A stretch of DNA of 64,000 nt from Arthrobacter terrae (lineage in GTDB: Bacteria > Actinomycetota > Actinomycetes > Actinomycetales > Micrococcaceae). This document shows positions 1-9,000 of this stretch, one piece after another. The notes below the pieces were generated by a model. It saw only the letters and a list, made by a program, of their open reading frames with translations. It was not told the origin of the DNA and searched no databases. The stretch lies in the NCBI RefSeq assembly GCF_015708085.1, contig NZ_JADNYM010000001.1:1-64000 (forward strand), given 5' to 3'. The position numbers and the translations under genes were made by a program. The stretch's first letter is position 1. Each line of letters begins with the position of its first letter.

Positions 1-320
1 CCGGCAGCGACCCTGGCCTCCAAACGCCCCCACTGCCTCAACGCGGCCACCGAAGCGTCATACACCGCTTCCTGCTCCGCCAACCACTCACCCGCAGCAA
101 CAACCCCCGCAGCAAACACCGGATCCAGAACCCCGCCATCCCCCCGCACCGGAAACCCCGGATGCGGCCGAAACACCCCACCACCACCAGACCCGGAACC
201 GTCCGGCAGGACCACAGCAGCCAGCAGCGCCGCCGTCGTCGGCTGCTTCCCCGACCCGCCCGCCGTCGGCTGCGTCCCCGACCCGCCCGCCGTCCCCGAT
301 GCTCCCGTCAAACCGTCCAT
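1..320 (-). CDS. DUF222/HNH-endonuclease-like protein, 5' part only
   Basis: A frame opens with ATG at 320 and stays open to the left edge, giving about 106 N-terminal residues of a protein whose rest lies outside the window. The first 30 residues are Gly/Ser/Thr-rich and hold a short internal repeat (TAGGSG twice). They are followed by a helical segment reading AAGEWLAEQEAVYDASVAAL and then a W-G-R-L-E-A-R-V stretch. That pattern resembles the start of the DUF222 domain of the multi-copy DUF222/HNH proteins common in Arthrobacter and relatives. The HNH nuclease motif would be near the C-terminus and cannot be seen here, so the assignment is by resemblance only. DUF222/HNH proteins are abundant but their function is poorly understood; some lie near mobile DNA. 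Confidence 0.5.
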   Translation of the reverse strand, partial: MDGLTGASGTAGGSGTQPTAGGSGKQPTTAALLAAVVLPDGSGSGGGGVFRPHPGFPVRGDGGVLDPVFAAGVVAAGEWLAEQEAVYDASVAALRQWGRLEARVAA

Positions 321-506
321 AACCCAACACTGCCACCACCCACTGACATTCAGACCTCACCAGCACTTGCACGTTGAAAACCTGGACCTGCGAGGGCTTC
401 TGCGCTGGGCACGCCCGGCCGTGCACAGCCGATGTAGCTGTCCTAGCCGCGGGTTGGTCCACTCGACAGCGGCACGATCAACGCCTCCCAGCAACGCGGG
501 TACCGT

Positions 507-539
507 CCCTCTACAGCCCCTCTACAGCCCCTCTACAAC
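507..539. repeat. Three 11-bp tandem repeats at the MFS stop codon
   Basis: The unit CCCTCTACAGC occurs at 507-517 and 518-528, with a one-base variant at 529-539. The repeat spans the end of the MFS gene read on the minus strand, and its middle copy supplies the TAG stop. Slippage here would move the stop codon by a few residues. The rest of the 321-521 gap shows no gene. Confidence 0.75.
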
Positions 540-1988
540 CCGTCGCACCACAACGGGCGGCGCACTACTGCTGTTGCTGATTCCCAACGCCGAAATGATG
601 CCGCCGGCGGCGAAAAGCACCGCGGTGACAGTCAGCACGCGGTGAAAGCCGGCCACGTCGAGGGCCCCGTTGACGATAACGCCGGCAAACGCGATGGCGA
701 CCAGCCCGGCCACGCGGGAGACGGCATTATTGACTGCCGAGCCAATGCCGCTCTGGCCGGGCGGAACCGCCCCCAGGATGGCGGCTGTCAGCGGGGCAAC
801 CGTGATGGCGAGCCCGAGTCCGAAAAGGATCAATCCAGGCAGTACCTGAGTCCAGAAATCGAACGGCAGGTGCGACGTGAGCATCAGCAGGTATCCGATT
901 CCGGCCACCAGCGGCCCCGCGGTCATGAACAACCGGGGTCCGTGCTTGCCTGCCAACCCACCGAATACCCCTGCGAGCAACAGGGACAGCAACGCCACCG
1001 GGATCGTCGCCAGTCCCGTCCATGCTGCGGAGAGCCCCGCAACTTCCTGCAGAAAGAGCACTACCACCAACTGGCCCAGCGAGACGCCGGCATAGATGAA
1101 GGCCGTGGCGAGGTTCCCGACTCCGAAGTTACGGATCCGAAACAGCCCCAGCGGCATCATTGGCTGCGGTGTTCGATGTTCCCACCAAAGGAAGCCGCCG
1201 AAACAGAACACACCGAGGACGAACGGAACGAAGACGGTCGGGTTTTGCCAGCCCAGCTGGAGTTGTTCGATGAGTGCAAAGACCGGACCGCCGAGGCCTG
1301 CCGCGGCGAGCAACGCGCCAACAAAGTCGATCCTGCGCCGCGTCCCCGCCGGTGCCGGGCTTTTGATGCGCAGCAGGAGCAGGAGCGTGGCTCCGATGGG
1401 AATGACGTTAATGGCAAAGATCAGCCGCCAGCTCACCGAATCCACCAGCAGGCCGCCGAACAAAGGGCCTGCGATAAACGCGGTGCCGGTCCAGCCGGTC
1501 CACGTTCCGATCGCCCGCGCCCGTTCCGGGCCGCTGAAGGTCTCGGTGATCATGGCAAGGGAGCTTGGAACGAGCATGGCTGCGCCGGCTCCCTGCACCG
1601 CACGGGCTGCGACGAGCAGTGCACCTTCCGGGGCGAATGCGCACCCCAGCGATGCAACCCCGAACACGATCAGGCCTGCGCGGAGGATCCGGACCCGTCC
1701 AAATGCATCCGAGACGGCGCCGGCAATCAGAATCAGCGCCCCCAGCGAGAGCAGATAGGCATCAACTACCCACTGCTGCAGCACCAGGCCGCCGCCCAGA
1801 TCCGCAGTGATCGCGGGCAGCGCTACATTGACGATGGCTCCATCGAGGAACGCCACGAAGGAGGCGAGGATGGCTACCAGCAGCACCGTCCGCTCCACCG
1901 AGGCTGACGGGGATAGCTTCCGGGACGACTCACCGGAGGACTTGCGCGCGAAAATTTCGCCGTCGCGCCCTATCCCACGGGTCATCAT
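522..1988 (-). CDS. MFS transporter, DHA2 (EmrB/QacA-type) drug efflux
   Basis: This encodes a 488-residue inner-membrane proton-coupled exporter of the 14-helix DHA2 family, whose members expel drugs, dyes or other hydrophobic compounds. The first helix carries the FLDGAIVNVALPAI motif, an analogue of the family's LDxTIVNVALP signature. Motif A follows as the SDAFGRVRILRAGL loop and motif C as the GPLFGGLLVDSVSWRLIF segment in helix 5, with further hydrophobic helices to the C-terminus. The start at 1988 is chosen because GAAAGGA lies five bases upstream; an in-frame ATG at 2015 has no comparable site. The gene diverges from the NADH dehydrogenase across a 143-bp shared promoter region, and no regulator is adjacent. 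The substrate cannot be predicted. Confidence 0.88.
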   Translation of the reverse strand: MMTRGIGRDGEIFARKSSGESSRKLSPSASVERTVLLVAILASFVAFLDGAIVNVALPAITADLGGGLVLQQWVVDAYLLSLGALILIAGAVSDAFGRVRILRAGLIVFGVASLGCAFAPEGALLVAARAVQGAGAAMLVPSSLAMITETFSGPERARAIGTWTGWTGTAFIAGPLFGGLLVDSVSWRLIFAINVIPIGATLLLLLRIKSPAPAGTRRRIDFVGALLAAAGLGGPVFALIEQLQLGWQNPTVFVPFVLGVFCFGGFLWWEHRTPQPMMPLGLFRIRNFGVGNLATAFIYAGVSLGQLVVVLFLQEVAGLSAAWTGLATIPVALLSLLLAGVFGGLAGKHGPRLFMTAGPLVAGIGYLLMLTSHLPFDFWTQVLPGLILFGLGLAITVAPLTAAILGAVPPGQSGIGSAVNNAVSRVAGLVAIAFAGVIVNGALDVAGFHRVLTVTAVLFAAGGIISALGISNSSSAPPVVVRRVVEGL

Positions 1989-2131
1989 GACAGTCCTTTC
2001 GGCGTTTCTTTCCATTAGTCAAGGGTGTGGGCCCGCTGTCAACGGTTGACGAGCGGACGAATGCAGACAATGCTGAATTCAGGCACAGGGCTGATCTCAG
2101 TTACCTCGAACCCACGCAGCAGGGAGCGCAC

Positions 2132-3472
2132 ATGCTATCGACGAAGAAACCACATGTCCTAATTCTCGGCGGCGGCTACGTAGGGCTCTACACGGCCTGG
2201 GGCCTGCGCAAGGAATTCCCTGCGGCGGAGCTGAAGATCACCGTCGTCGAGCCGAATGCCTACATGACCTACCAGCCGTTGCTTCCGGAAGTAGCAGGGG
2301 GCGAGCTGGATGCGCGCAGCGTCGCCGTTGATCTGGCGCGTGCTTTGAAGAACGTTGACCTATTTCGGGGCCGGCTGACCTCGCTGGATGTGCACACCAA
2401 AAAGGCTGACCTTGAATCAATCACCGGCGCCGCGGTCAGCATGGAGTATGACCATGTGGTGTTCGCCATCGGTGCGGTCACCAGAACTTTCCCTACGCCA
2501 GGGCTAGGCGAGAACGCTGTGGGTTTCAAGACGCTCGAAGAGGCCGTGTACATTCGGGATCTGGTTCTGCAGAATGTTGCTCTCGCGGCGGCCACCGACG
2601 ATCCGGCCGAGCGTGCCAAGGCCCTGACGTTTGTCTTTATCGGCGCCGGATACACCGGAGTCGAGGCGCTCTCAGAACTGAGCGATCTGTCTAAACTTGC
2701 CATCGATCAATACCCTACGCTGCAAAGATCGGACCTGCGCTGGGTGTTGATCGAGGCGCTGGACAGAGTTGCCCCGGAGGTCGGTGAGCGGCTCTCCGGC
2801 TGGACTCTGGGCCTGCTCCGCCAGCGCGGCGTTGACGTTCGGCTCAAGACCACGATGAAGTCCTGCATCGACGCTGAGGTGGTCCTCAGTGACGGGGATT
2901 CGTTCCATGCCAATACGATCGTGTGGACCGCCGGGGTAAAGCCGAATCCCGCACTTGACGGTACCAACGTTCCCCGCGGTCCGAAGGGACATGTCAATGC
3001 CAGCGCGCGGCTGCAGGTGATTGACGACGACGGCACACCAGTTCCGGGGGCGTGGTCGGCCGGGGATAACGCGCAGATCCCCGACCTTACCGCCGAGAAG
3101 CAGCCGGCATATTATCCGCCGAATGCCCAGAATGCCGTCCGGCAGGCCAAGCTGCTTGCCAAAAACATCGCTGCCGACATTCACGGCCAACCCATCGCAG
3201 AGTACAGGTACAAGTCACTCGGTGCGGTCGCCTCGTACGGTGTCGGCCGCGGTGCTGCAATCATCCTGGGTGTGGAGCTAAAGAACAGGGCTGCCTGGTA
3301 TGTGGACCGTATTTACCACGGCCTGGCCACACCTACCTACAACCGAAAGTGGCACATTTTCTCCACTTGGATCACGCACGCCTTCGCCAAGCGGGATCTG
3401 TCCCCACTGAGTGCAACCGAGCATCCGAGGGAGGCGTTCCGGCGCAGCGTCGAATCTGCCGGCAAGCCTTAA
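2132..3472 (+). CDS. ndh: Type II NADH dehydrogenase (NDH-2)
   Basis: This 446-residue flavoprotein is expected to oxidise NADH and reduce membrane quinone without pumping protons. The N-terminal Rossmann FAD motif is HVLILGGGYVGLY, and the family's TYQPLLPEVAGGELDARSV quinone-side segment follows. A second dinucleotide motif, FVFIGAGYTGVEALSEL, lies near residue 180, and the FAD-closing motif is GAWSAGDNAQIPD near residue 340. A hydrophobic, arginine-rich C-terminus fits monotopic membrane attachment. The ATG at 2132 is preferred over an upstream in-frame start at 2027 because AGGGAG lies just upstream and the Rossmann strand follows within seven residues. The gene converges on tex, and the two stop codons overlap by four bases. 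Ferredoxin or other quinone reductases of the same fold are less likely alternatives. Confidence 0.9.
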   Translation: MLSTKKPHVLILGGGYVGLYTAWGLRKEFPAAELKITVVEPNAYMTYQPLLPEVAGGELDARSVAVDLARALKNVDLFRGRLTSLDVHTKKADLESITGAAVSMEYDHVVFAIGAVTRTFPTPGLGENAVGFKTLEEAVYIRDLVLQNVALAAATDDPAERAKALTFVFIGAGYTGVEALSELSDLSKLAIDQYPTLQRSDLRWVLIEALDRVAPEVGERLSGWTLGLLRQRGVDVRLKTTMKSCIDAEVVLSDGDSFHANTIVWTAGVKPNPALDGTNVPRGPKGHVNASARLQVIDDDGTPVPGAWSAGDNAQIPDLTAEKQPAYYPPNAQNAVRQAKLLAKNIAADIHGQPIAEYRYKSLGAVASYGVGRGAAIILGVELKNRAAWYVDRIYHGLATPTYNRKWHIFSTWITHAFAKRDLSPLSATEHPREAFRRSVESAGKP

Positions 3473-5733
3473 CTGCGCTCTTGGTCCAGGCGCAGCGTCA
3501 GTGAAATCCGCTTTCGGCCTGGATCAACGTCGAGCACCTTGACGCGGACTACCTGTCCGGACTTCACCACCTCGTGCGGATCGGCGACGAAGCGGTTAGC
3601 CATCGCAGAGACGTGAATCAGTCCGTCCTGGTGCACGCCGATGTCAACGAACGCGCCGAAGGCCGCAACGTTGCTGACTGTTCCCTCCAGAACCATGCCA
3701 ACGTCCAGATCACTGATCTTGTCGATGCCCTCGGCGAAGGCGGCCGTCGCGAACTGCGGGCGTGGGTCACGGCCCGGTTTGACCAGCTCGGTCATGATGT
3801 CCCGGACCGTGGGCAGCCCGAACGCCTCGTCGGTAAATTCCTGCGCCTCCAACGCGGCGACCGCGCCCGATGAGACGACGACGTCGTTCCGGCTGGCGCC
3901 GGCGGCAGCAAGGATCTTCCGGGCAACGCCGTAGGCCTCGGGATGAATGCTGGTGCGGTCCAGCGGCTCCGCTCCCCCGCTGATGCGCAGAAAACCGGCA
4001 CACTGTTCGTATGCCTTCGCGCCCAGCCGCGGCACTTTCAGCAGATCAGACCGCTTGGCGAACGGTCCGTGGACATTGCGATGCGCCACGATATTCTCAC
4101 TGAGCAGCGTCCCTACGCCGGCCACGCGGGCCAGCAATGCGGGCGAAGCGGTGTTCGCGTCTACCCCCACGGCGTTCACACAGTCCTCCACCACCGCATC
4201 CAGGGACCGGTCCAGCATTTTCGGCGTCAGATCGTGCTGGTATTGGCCTACGCCAATGGACTTCGGCTCGATCTTGACCAATTCGGCCAGCGGGTCCTGC
4301 AGCCTGCGGGCAATAGAGACGGCACCGCGCAGCGAAACGTCCAGGTCCGGGAGTTCGGCGGAGGCCAGCGCGGACGCCGAGTATACCGAGGCGCCCGCTT
4401 CGGAAACAACCAGCCTGGCGACCGTTCGGGCGGGATTCAGCCGGTTAAGTTCGGCGATCAGTTCCCCGGCCAGTTTGTCCGTTTCCCGCGATGCTGTCCC
4501 GTTGCCGATGGCAATCAGCTCGACGGCGTTCTCCCGCGCCAGGCGCGTCAGGGACGCCAAAGCGTCAGCCCATTTCCGCGCCGGTGCGTGCGGATAGATG
4601 GTATCCGTGGCGACTACCTTCCCGGTGCCGTCCACCACGGCGACCTTGACACCCGTGCGCAGTCCCGGGTCCAGGCCCAGGGTGCACCGATTCCCCGCCG
4701 GTGCGGTCAGCAGCACATCCCGCAGGTTTGCCGCGAAGACCCGGACCGCTGCTTCCTCCGCGGCCAGAAACAGCCGTGCCCGCAGATCGCCGGCAAACCG
4801 GGTGATTAGCCGGGACCGCCAGGCCAGCCGCACGGTTTGGGCTAACCAGGCATCAGCAGGCTGGTGCTCGCTGCGTAAAACGCGCTCGTCAATGCGTAAA
4901 GACCGCGCTACGGCGCCTTCATAGCGCGCCCGGGCCGTGGACAGGGCTTCGGGGTCCCGGGGATCCGCCTCCATCACATCCAGCGCGAGCACGCCTTCCT
5001 TTTCCCCGCGCAGGAGGGCCAGCACCCGGTGCGAAGGCAGCGACTGCAGCGGTTGGGCGAAATCGAAGTAGTCCTTGAACTTCGCGCCCGCCGCCTCCTG
5101 GCCGGGCTTGACCTGCGCGCGCAGCCGGCCCTGCCGCCAAAGCCGTCCGCGCAGCTCAGTCACGAGCCTGACGTCCTGGCCGGCCCGCTCGGTCAGGATC
5201 GCCCGGGCACCAGCCAAGGCATCGGCCGGATCGCCGATGAGATGCTCCTGGCTGAGGTATTTGCCCGCTTCCCGCTGTGGATCCAGCTTCGGGTTCCGCA
5301 CCAGCGCGTCGGCCAGCGGCTCCAGTCCCGCAGCGCGCGCAGTCTGCGCCTTGGTCCGTCGCTTGGATTTGAACGGGAGGTAGAGATCCTCAAGCGCGGA
5401 CTTTGTCTCTGCAGCGTCGATGGCGGTCCTGAGCTCAGCGGTCAGCATTCCTTGACCGTCAATGGCCTCCAGGACTGCCCGCCGCCGGTCCCTCAAGTCC
5501 CGCAGGTAGCGCAGCCGTTCGTCGAGTTCACGCAGTTGCGCGTCGTCCAAAGTGCCCGTGGCTTCCTTGCGGTAGCGGGCGACAAATGGAACGGTTGCGC
5601 CGCCGTCGAGCAGCTCAACTGCGGCCTTGACCTGCCAGGTTTTTACCCCGAGTTCACCGGCGATTGTGCTGTGGATTGTATCGATGCAGGTTCTGGCACT
5701 GGGATGTTCCGTCGTTTGTGTCACTGGATACAT
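3469..5733 (-). CDS. tex: Tex family RNA-binding transcription accessory protein
   Basis: This 754-residue protein matches Tex in length and domain order. The N-terminal helical Tex domain includes VPFVARYRKEATGTLDD. A YqgF-like RNase H fold begins at TLGLDPGLRTGVKVAVVDGT around residue 360. Helix-hairpin-helix segments (ASPALLARVAGVGTLLSENI; SDLLKVPRLGAKAYEQCAGF) follow, and a C-terminal S1 domain starts near residue 645 with VLEGTVSNVAAFGAFVDIGV. Tex binds nucleic acid and is known to affect transcription and stress or virulence traits in several bacteria; its exact role is unsettled. The start overlaps the upstream NUDIX gene by 13 bases, suggesting translational coupling. Confidence 0.94.
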   Translation of the reverse strand: MYPVTQTTEHPSARTCIDTIHSTIAGELGVKTWQVKAAVELLDGGATVPFVARYRKEATGTLDDAQLRELDERLRYLRDLRDRRRAVLEAIDGQGMLTAELRTAIDAAETKSALEDLYLPFKSKRRTKAQTARAAGLEPLADALVRNPKLDPQREAGKYLSQEHLIGDPADALAGARAILTERAGQDVRLVTELRGRLWRQGRLRAQVKPGQEAAGAKFKDYFDFAQPLQSLPSHRVLALLRGEKEGVLALDVMEADPRDPEALSTARARYEGAVARSLRIDERVLRSEHQPADAWLAQTVRLAWRSRLITRFAGDLRARLFLAAEEAAVRVFAANLRDVLLTAPAGNRCTLGLDPGLRTGVKVAVVDGTGKVVATDTIYPHAPARKWADALASLTRLARENAVELIAIGNGTASRETDKLAGELIAELNRLNPARTVARLVVSEAGASVYSASALASAELPDLDVSLRGAVSIARRLQDPLAELVKIEPKSIGVGQYQHDLTPKMLDRSLDAVVEDCVNAVGVDANTASPALLARVAGVGTLLSENIVAHRNVHGPFAKRSDLLKVPRLGAKAYEQCAGFLRISGGAEPLDRTSIHPEAYGVARKILAAAGASRNDVVVSSGAVAALEAQEFTDEAFGLPTVRDIMTELVKPGRDPRPQFATAAFAEGIDKISDLDVGMVLEGTVSNVAAFGAFVDIGVHQDGLIHVSAMANRFVADPHEVVKSGQVVRVKVLDVDPGRKRISLTLRLDQERS

Positions 5734-6218
5734 TTTGCCAGTACCGGCCAGGCCTTAGCGAGCGCCGGATGCAGCGGCAGACCGTCCACATCGTCTACCG
5801 GAACCCAGCGCAGTTCTATGCTCTCCGGATCCGAAACAACCGGCTCGAACGGCTCACAGACGCGCGCGACGACCGTGGTGTACTGCCAGTAGCCCAGGTC
5901 CAGGACGGAGGTGGCCAGGATCTGCAGCGCTGCTGCGGGGACGGCGGCTTCTTCGTGTGCCTCGCGCAGAGCCCCGGCGACAGGGTCCTCATCCAGGTGC
6001 AGGGCTCCGCCCGGAAGCCCCCACGTCCCGCCGTGGTCACTCCACAGCGCTCGATGCTGCAGCAGAACACCTCGATCGACATCGTGCACCAGCAAGCCGG
6101 CGGCACCGAAACGTCCCCAGAATCTGCCGCTCTTGCCGTCAACCCATGCATCTCCCAAGTCACGTGATCCCTTTGGATGGGGAGGGAGACCGGCTGCAGG
6201 GGATGTTGGACTAGTCAT
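5721..6218 (-). CDS. NUDIX hydrolase
   Basis: This 165-residue protein is expected to hydrolyse a nucleoside diphosphate linked to another moiety, possibly in nucleotide sanitation. The Nudix box begins at GGALHLDEDPVAGALREAHE and continues EAAV. It retains the GX5EX7RE core and the metal-binding glutamates, but the late glycine of REUXEEXGU is alanine. The preceding strand, LLQHRALWSDHGGTWGLPGG, resembles MutT/ADP-ribose-pyrophosphatase relatives. The gene precedes tex on the same strand and overlaps its start, so the two are probably one transcription unit. The substrate cannot be deduced from sequence. Confidence 0.88.
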   Translation of the reverse strand: MTSPTSPAAGLPPHPKGSRDLGDAWVDGKSGRFWGRFGAAGLLVHDVDRGVLLQHRALWSDHGGTWGLPGGALHLDEDPVAGALREAHEEAAVPAAALQILATSVLDLGYWQYTTVVARVCEPFEPVVSDPESIELRWVPVDDVDGLPLHPALAKAWPVLAKCIQ

Positions 6219-6357
6219 TGTTCCAGACTCTCACGGGTGGACGCCCAGCCGGGTGTGGAAATCCGTAGGCGACCCCGGGAACGGCACTGGGAACGCTGTC
6301 CGGACGGGGCACCATGCCACTGACGATCACCGGGCCGAAGGCTCCAGGGCCGGCCAA

Positions 6358-6419
6358 TCCGGACCGCGCCGATCCGGACCGCGCCGAATCCGGACCGCGC
6401 CGAATCCAGACCGTGCTAA
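6358..6419. repeat. 15/16-bp tandem repeat in the NUDIX/ATPase gap
   Basis: The unit TCCGGACCGCGCCGAA occurs as three near-identical copies (6358-6372, 6373-6388, 6389-6404), and a degenerate fourth copy follows to about 6419. It lies in the 324-bp gap between the metal ATPase stop and the NUDIX start. The open minus frame across this gap is low-complexity and matches no family that I recognise, so I do not call a gene. Confidence 0.7.
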
Positions 6420-6542
6420 TCGGGGTCACAACCCACCCCCACAGGATCTGACCCATCTGAACGGCGTGGCCATGTTGACCCTGGGAATCGACCTGCGCCT
6501 GATTCGTCTTGACACCACCCGTCGGGTCAGGGGCTGATCCTG

Positions 6543-8588
6543 TCATCGCACTGGCTGGATGGCTCGTTTCTGTGCCGGGATGGGCGGGAGGACGGCTTGT
6601 CCGCGGGCTGCCCTGAGTCCATTGAGGATGACCACGACTTCGGCCAATTCATGGACGAGTACGACACCAGCCAACCCCAGCACGCCGAAGAGCGCCAGCG
6701 GGAACAGCACGATGATGATGGCCAGGGCGAGGGCGATATTGCCAGCCATGATGCGCCGTCCACGGCGTGCATGGGCCAACGCTTGCGGGATGAGCCGCAG
6801 GTCTGTCCCGGTGAAGGCCACATCAGCTGACTCGATGGCTGCCGCGGATCCCGTGGCTCCCATCGCGATTCCGACATCGGCAGCAGCCAAAGCAGGGGCG
6901 TCATTGACGCCATCGCCGACCATGGCAGTGCGCTGGTGAAATGAGCGGGCTTCAATGGCGGCTGCCTTGTCCGCAGGCATTTGCTCTGCCAGGTAGTCGC
7001 CAATACCAACGTCTCGGGCCAGGGCTTGGGCGGTGCGGGAGTTGTCCCCGGTGAGCATCACCGTCGTGATGCCTTGGACGTTGAGTTCTGAAATGGCTGC
7101 GGCCGCTTCGGGTTTGAGTTCATCACGGATCCCGATCAGCCCGGCAGGGATTTCGTTGATGTCCACGACGATCACTGTCATGCCCTCAGATTCCATTCGC
7201 TCACAAGCGCTAGCCAAGGGTCCAGGCGTTACCCAGCGGGGGCTGCCCACCCGCACTGATGCGTCCTCGAGCGTCCCTGCAATGCCTTGGCCCGGAAATT
7301 CCCGGACGTCGGTGACGGTCAGAGGTGCTGGGTGTTCGGCGAGGATGGCTGCTGCTAGCGGGTGGGTGCTGTGCGCTTCAAGTGCCGCGGCAATGCCAAG
7401 GATTTGGGTGTCATCAGCACCGGTGGCCGTTTCCACAGCCACGACTGCCGGTATGTTGCGTGTGAGGGTCCCGGTCTTATCGAAGGCCACCAACTCCACC
7501 GCACCGAGTTGTTCAAAGGCTTCACCGGACTTGATAACCACCCCAAAGCGACTGGCCGCGCCGATAGCCGAGATGACCGTCACGGGCACAGCAATGGCCA
7601 GTGCGCACGGTGATGCAGCCACCAACACCACCAGGGCCCGTTCACTCCAGGTACCCGGGTCCCCAACCAGGAAGCCAAACAAGGCCACCAGCCCAGCCAC
7701 GAGCAAGACGATGGGAACCAAGGGACGCGCGATCCTGTCGGCCATCCGGGCCCGGGATCCCTTTCTGGACTGTGCGCTTTCCACGAGCCGGACAATGGTC
7801 GTCAAGGAGTTATCGCGCCCGTCTGCCGTCGCTTCCAGTTCCAAACTGCCGGTGCCGTTGATTGCTCCTGCCGGCACACCATCGCCGGGCCCCACTTCGA
7901 CGGGGATTGATTCACCGGTGATGGCAGAGGCGTCCAGGCTGGACCGTCCGGACGTGACGACCGCGTCTGTTGGGACCCGTTCGCCCGGGCGAACGACCAA
8001 CACGTCCCGGATACGGATCTCACTGGCCGGAATGACAAGCTGTCCGGCCGGGCGAGAAATGGTGGCCGTCTCGGGAATCAGGGAAAGCAAAGAACGCAGC
8101 CCGTGCCTGGCCTTGTCCAGGGCCCGGTCCTCCAGCGCCTCAGCGATCGAGAACAAAAACGCCAATGCGGCGGCCTCTCCCACATGCCCCAGCAAGACCG
8201 CACCAACGGCCGCGATAGTCATCAATAACCCCACGCCCAGACGTCCACGCATCAGCCGACGCACAGCGCCCGGTATAAACGTCGAAGCACCCGCCAGCAA
8301 GCTCAAGGCCAAAACAACCGTGTTCGCCGGGGTACGGGCAGCCCACTCCAATAAATAGCCAATTCCGAGCAGCAGGCCGGCGGCGATGGGGACCAACAGG
8401 TGCCGGTCCTTCCACCAGGGAGTGAACTCCTCCGCCTCGTCGCCAGTATCGGGACCTTCAGGAGATGAGGGAAGTGTCTCTGTTGCGGGTCCCGTTACCG
8501 GGGGTGCGCTCGTCACAGGCAGGAGAGTCAGCCCCGGCCGGGGGCCGATCGAAATAGGCTCATCGGGCCCGCAGCATTCCCGACTCAC
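6543..8588 (-). CDS. P1B-type heavy-metal efflux ATPase (CtpG/CmtA-like)
   Basis: This 681-residue ATPase exports metal ions across the membrane, most likely cadmium or lead (possibly zinc or cobalt) given its regulator. It has the TGES actuator motif, the transmembrane metal motif SPC (residues 326-328, in place of the more common CPC), the phosphorylation motif DKTGTLT (370-376), the P1B HP motif (HSTHPLA) and the hinge GDGVNDAPAL. The last helices carry HELAEVVVILNG. A CC pair sits at the extreme N-terminus, with no full metal-binding domain. The GTG at 8588 is chosen over one at 8612: AAGGGAG lies seven bases upstream, and the codon forms a 4-bp GTGA overlap with the cmtR stop, so the two are translationally coupled. 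Confidence 0.9.
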   Translation of the reverse strand: MSRECCGPDEPISIGPRPGLTLLPVTSAPPVTGPATETLPSSPEGPDTGDEAEEFTPWWKDRHLLVPIAAGLLLGIGYLLEWAARTPANTVVLALSLLAGASTFIPGAVRRLMRGRLGVGLLMTIAAVGAVLLGHVGEAAALAFLFSIAEALEDRALDKARHGLRSLLSLIPETATISRPAGQLVIPASEIRIRDVLVVRPGERVPTDAVVTSGRSSLDASAITGESIPVEVGPGDGVPAGAINGTGSLELEATADGRDNSLTTIVRLVESAQSRKGSRARMADRIARPLVPIVLLVAGLVALFGFLVGDPGTWSERALVVLVAASPCALAIAVPVTVISAIGAASRFGVVIKSGEAFEQLGAVELVAFDKTGTLTRNIPAVVAVETATGADDTQILGIAAALEAHSTHPLAAAILAEHPAPLTVTDVREFPGQGIAGTLEDASVRVGSPRWVTPGPLASACERMESEGMTVIVVDINEIPAGLIGIRDELKPEAAAAISELNVQGITTVMLTGDNSRTAQALARDVGIGDYLAEQMPADKAAAIEARSFHQRTAMVGDGVNDAPALAAADVGIAMGATGSAAAIESADVAFTGTDLRLIPQALAHARRGRRIMAGNIALALAIIIVLFPLALFGVLGLAGVVLVHELAEVVVILNGLRAARGQAVLPPIPAQKRAIQPVR

Positions 8589-8944
8589 GCCGGTACTCCC
8601 TTCCCGCAGCACAACGGAACATCACAGTCCGCGTCAACACAGTCTTCACCGTCGTCGACGGCCAAGACCACGTCCACCAAGGCAACCAACGCCCTGGTCA
8701 GGTGCGGGTCGGCAATCTCATACCGGGTCTTTCGACCCTCGGGCACCGCGGCCACGATGCCACAACCTCGCAGGCAGCTCAAATGATTGGAAACATTCGA
8801 GCGGGTCAATCCCAACTCGGTGGCCAGTTGTCCCGGATATCCGGGCTCCTCAATTAAACTCATAAGGATGCGCGAACGGGTCGGATCAGCCATGGCACGG
8901 CCAAGACGATTCATGACATCTACACGGGAAGCAATAGTCAGCAT
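8585..8944 (-). CDS. cmtR: CmtR-like ArsR/SmtB family Cd/Pb sensor
   Basis: This 119-residue winged-helix repressor should bind the promoter of its own operon and release it on metal binding. Starting at the ATG at 8944, the cysteines fall at positions 57 and 61 in the recognition-helix motif SNHLSCLRGC and at position 102 in the tail. Those are the three positions reported as Cd/Pb ligands in Mycobacterium tuberculosis CmtR. Three extra cysteines (107, 112, 113) extend the tail. The surrounding sequence (DPTRSRIL, YPGQLATELGLTRSNVSNHL) is also strongly CmtR-like. A longer in-frame start exists at 9121, but its extension has no homology-like character. The gene precedes the P-type ATPase, as in the mycobacterial cmtR-cmtA arrangement. 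Confidence 0.92.
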   Translation of the reverse strand: MLTIASRVDVMNRLGRAMADPTRSRILMSLIEEPGYPGQLATELGLTRSNVSNHLSCLRGCGIVAAVPEGRKTRYEIADPHLTRALVALVDVVLAVDDGEDCVDADCDVPLCCGKGVPA

Positions 8945-9000
8945 GCACTGACTATACAGTGGATACTGACCAATAATCCACCAGTCAACGGCGCTGTTGT
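8945..9000 (-). promoter_or_regulatory. Putative cmtR operon promoter/operator
   Basis: Reading towards cmtR, a TTGACT hexamer is followed 17 bases later by TATCCA, and a second AT-rich box, TATAGT, lies closer to the start. The hexamer GTCAGT occurs twice, 18 bases apart, flanking this segment. This is where a self-regulating CmtR would be expected to bind. The assignment rests on position and weak motifs only. Confidence 0.4.

Noticed and set aside
642-1907. Long open frame on the plus strand opposite the MFS gene
   Set aside because: It is antisense to a clearly recognised MFS gene, has a highly polar low-complexity composition and no start signal. This is a shadow frame of GC-rich coding DNA.
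6211-6546. Open minus-strand frame between the NUDIX and ATPase genes
   Set aside because: The frame covers a tandem repeat, has no ribosome-binding site and shows no similarity to a known family.
7033-8358. Long plus-strand frame opposite the P-type ATPase
   Set aside because: It is a shadow of the ATPase gene, with serine/arginine-rich composition and no domain.
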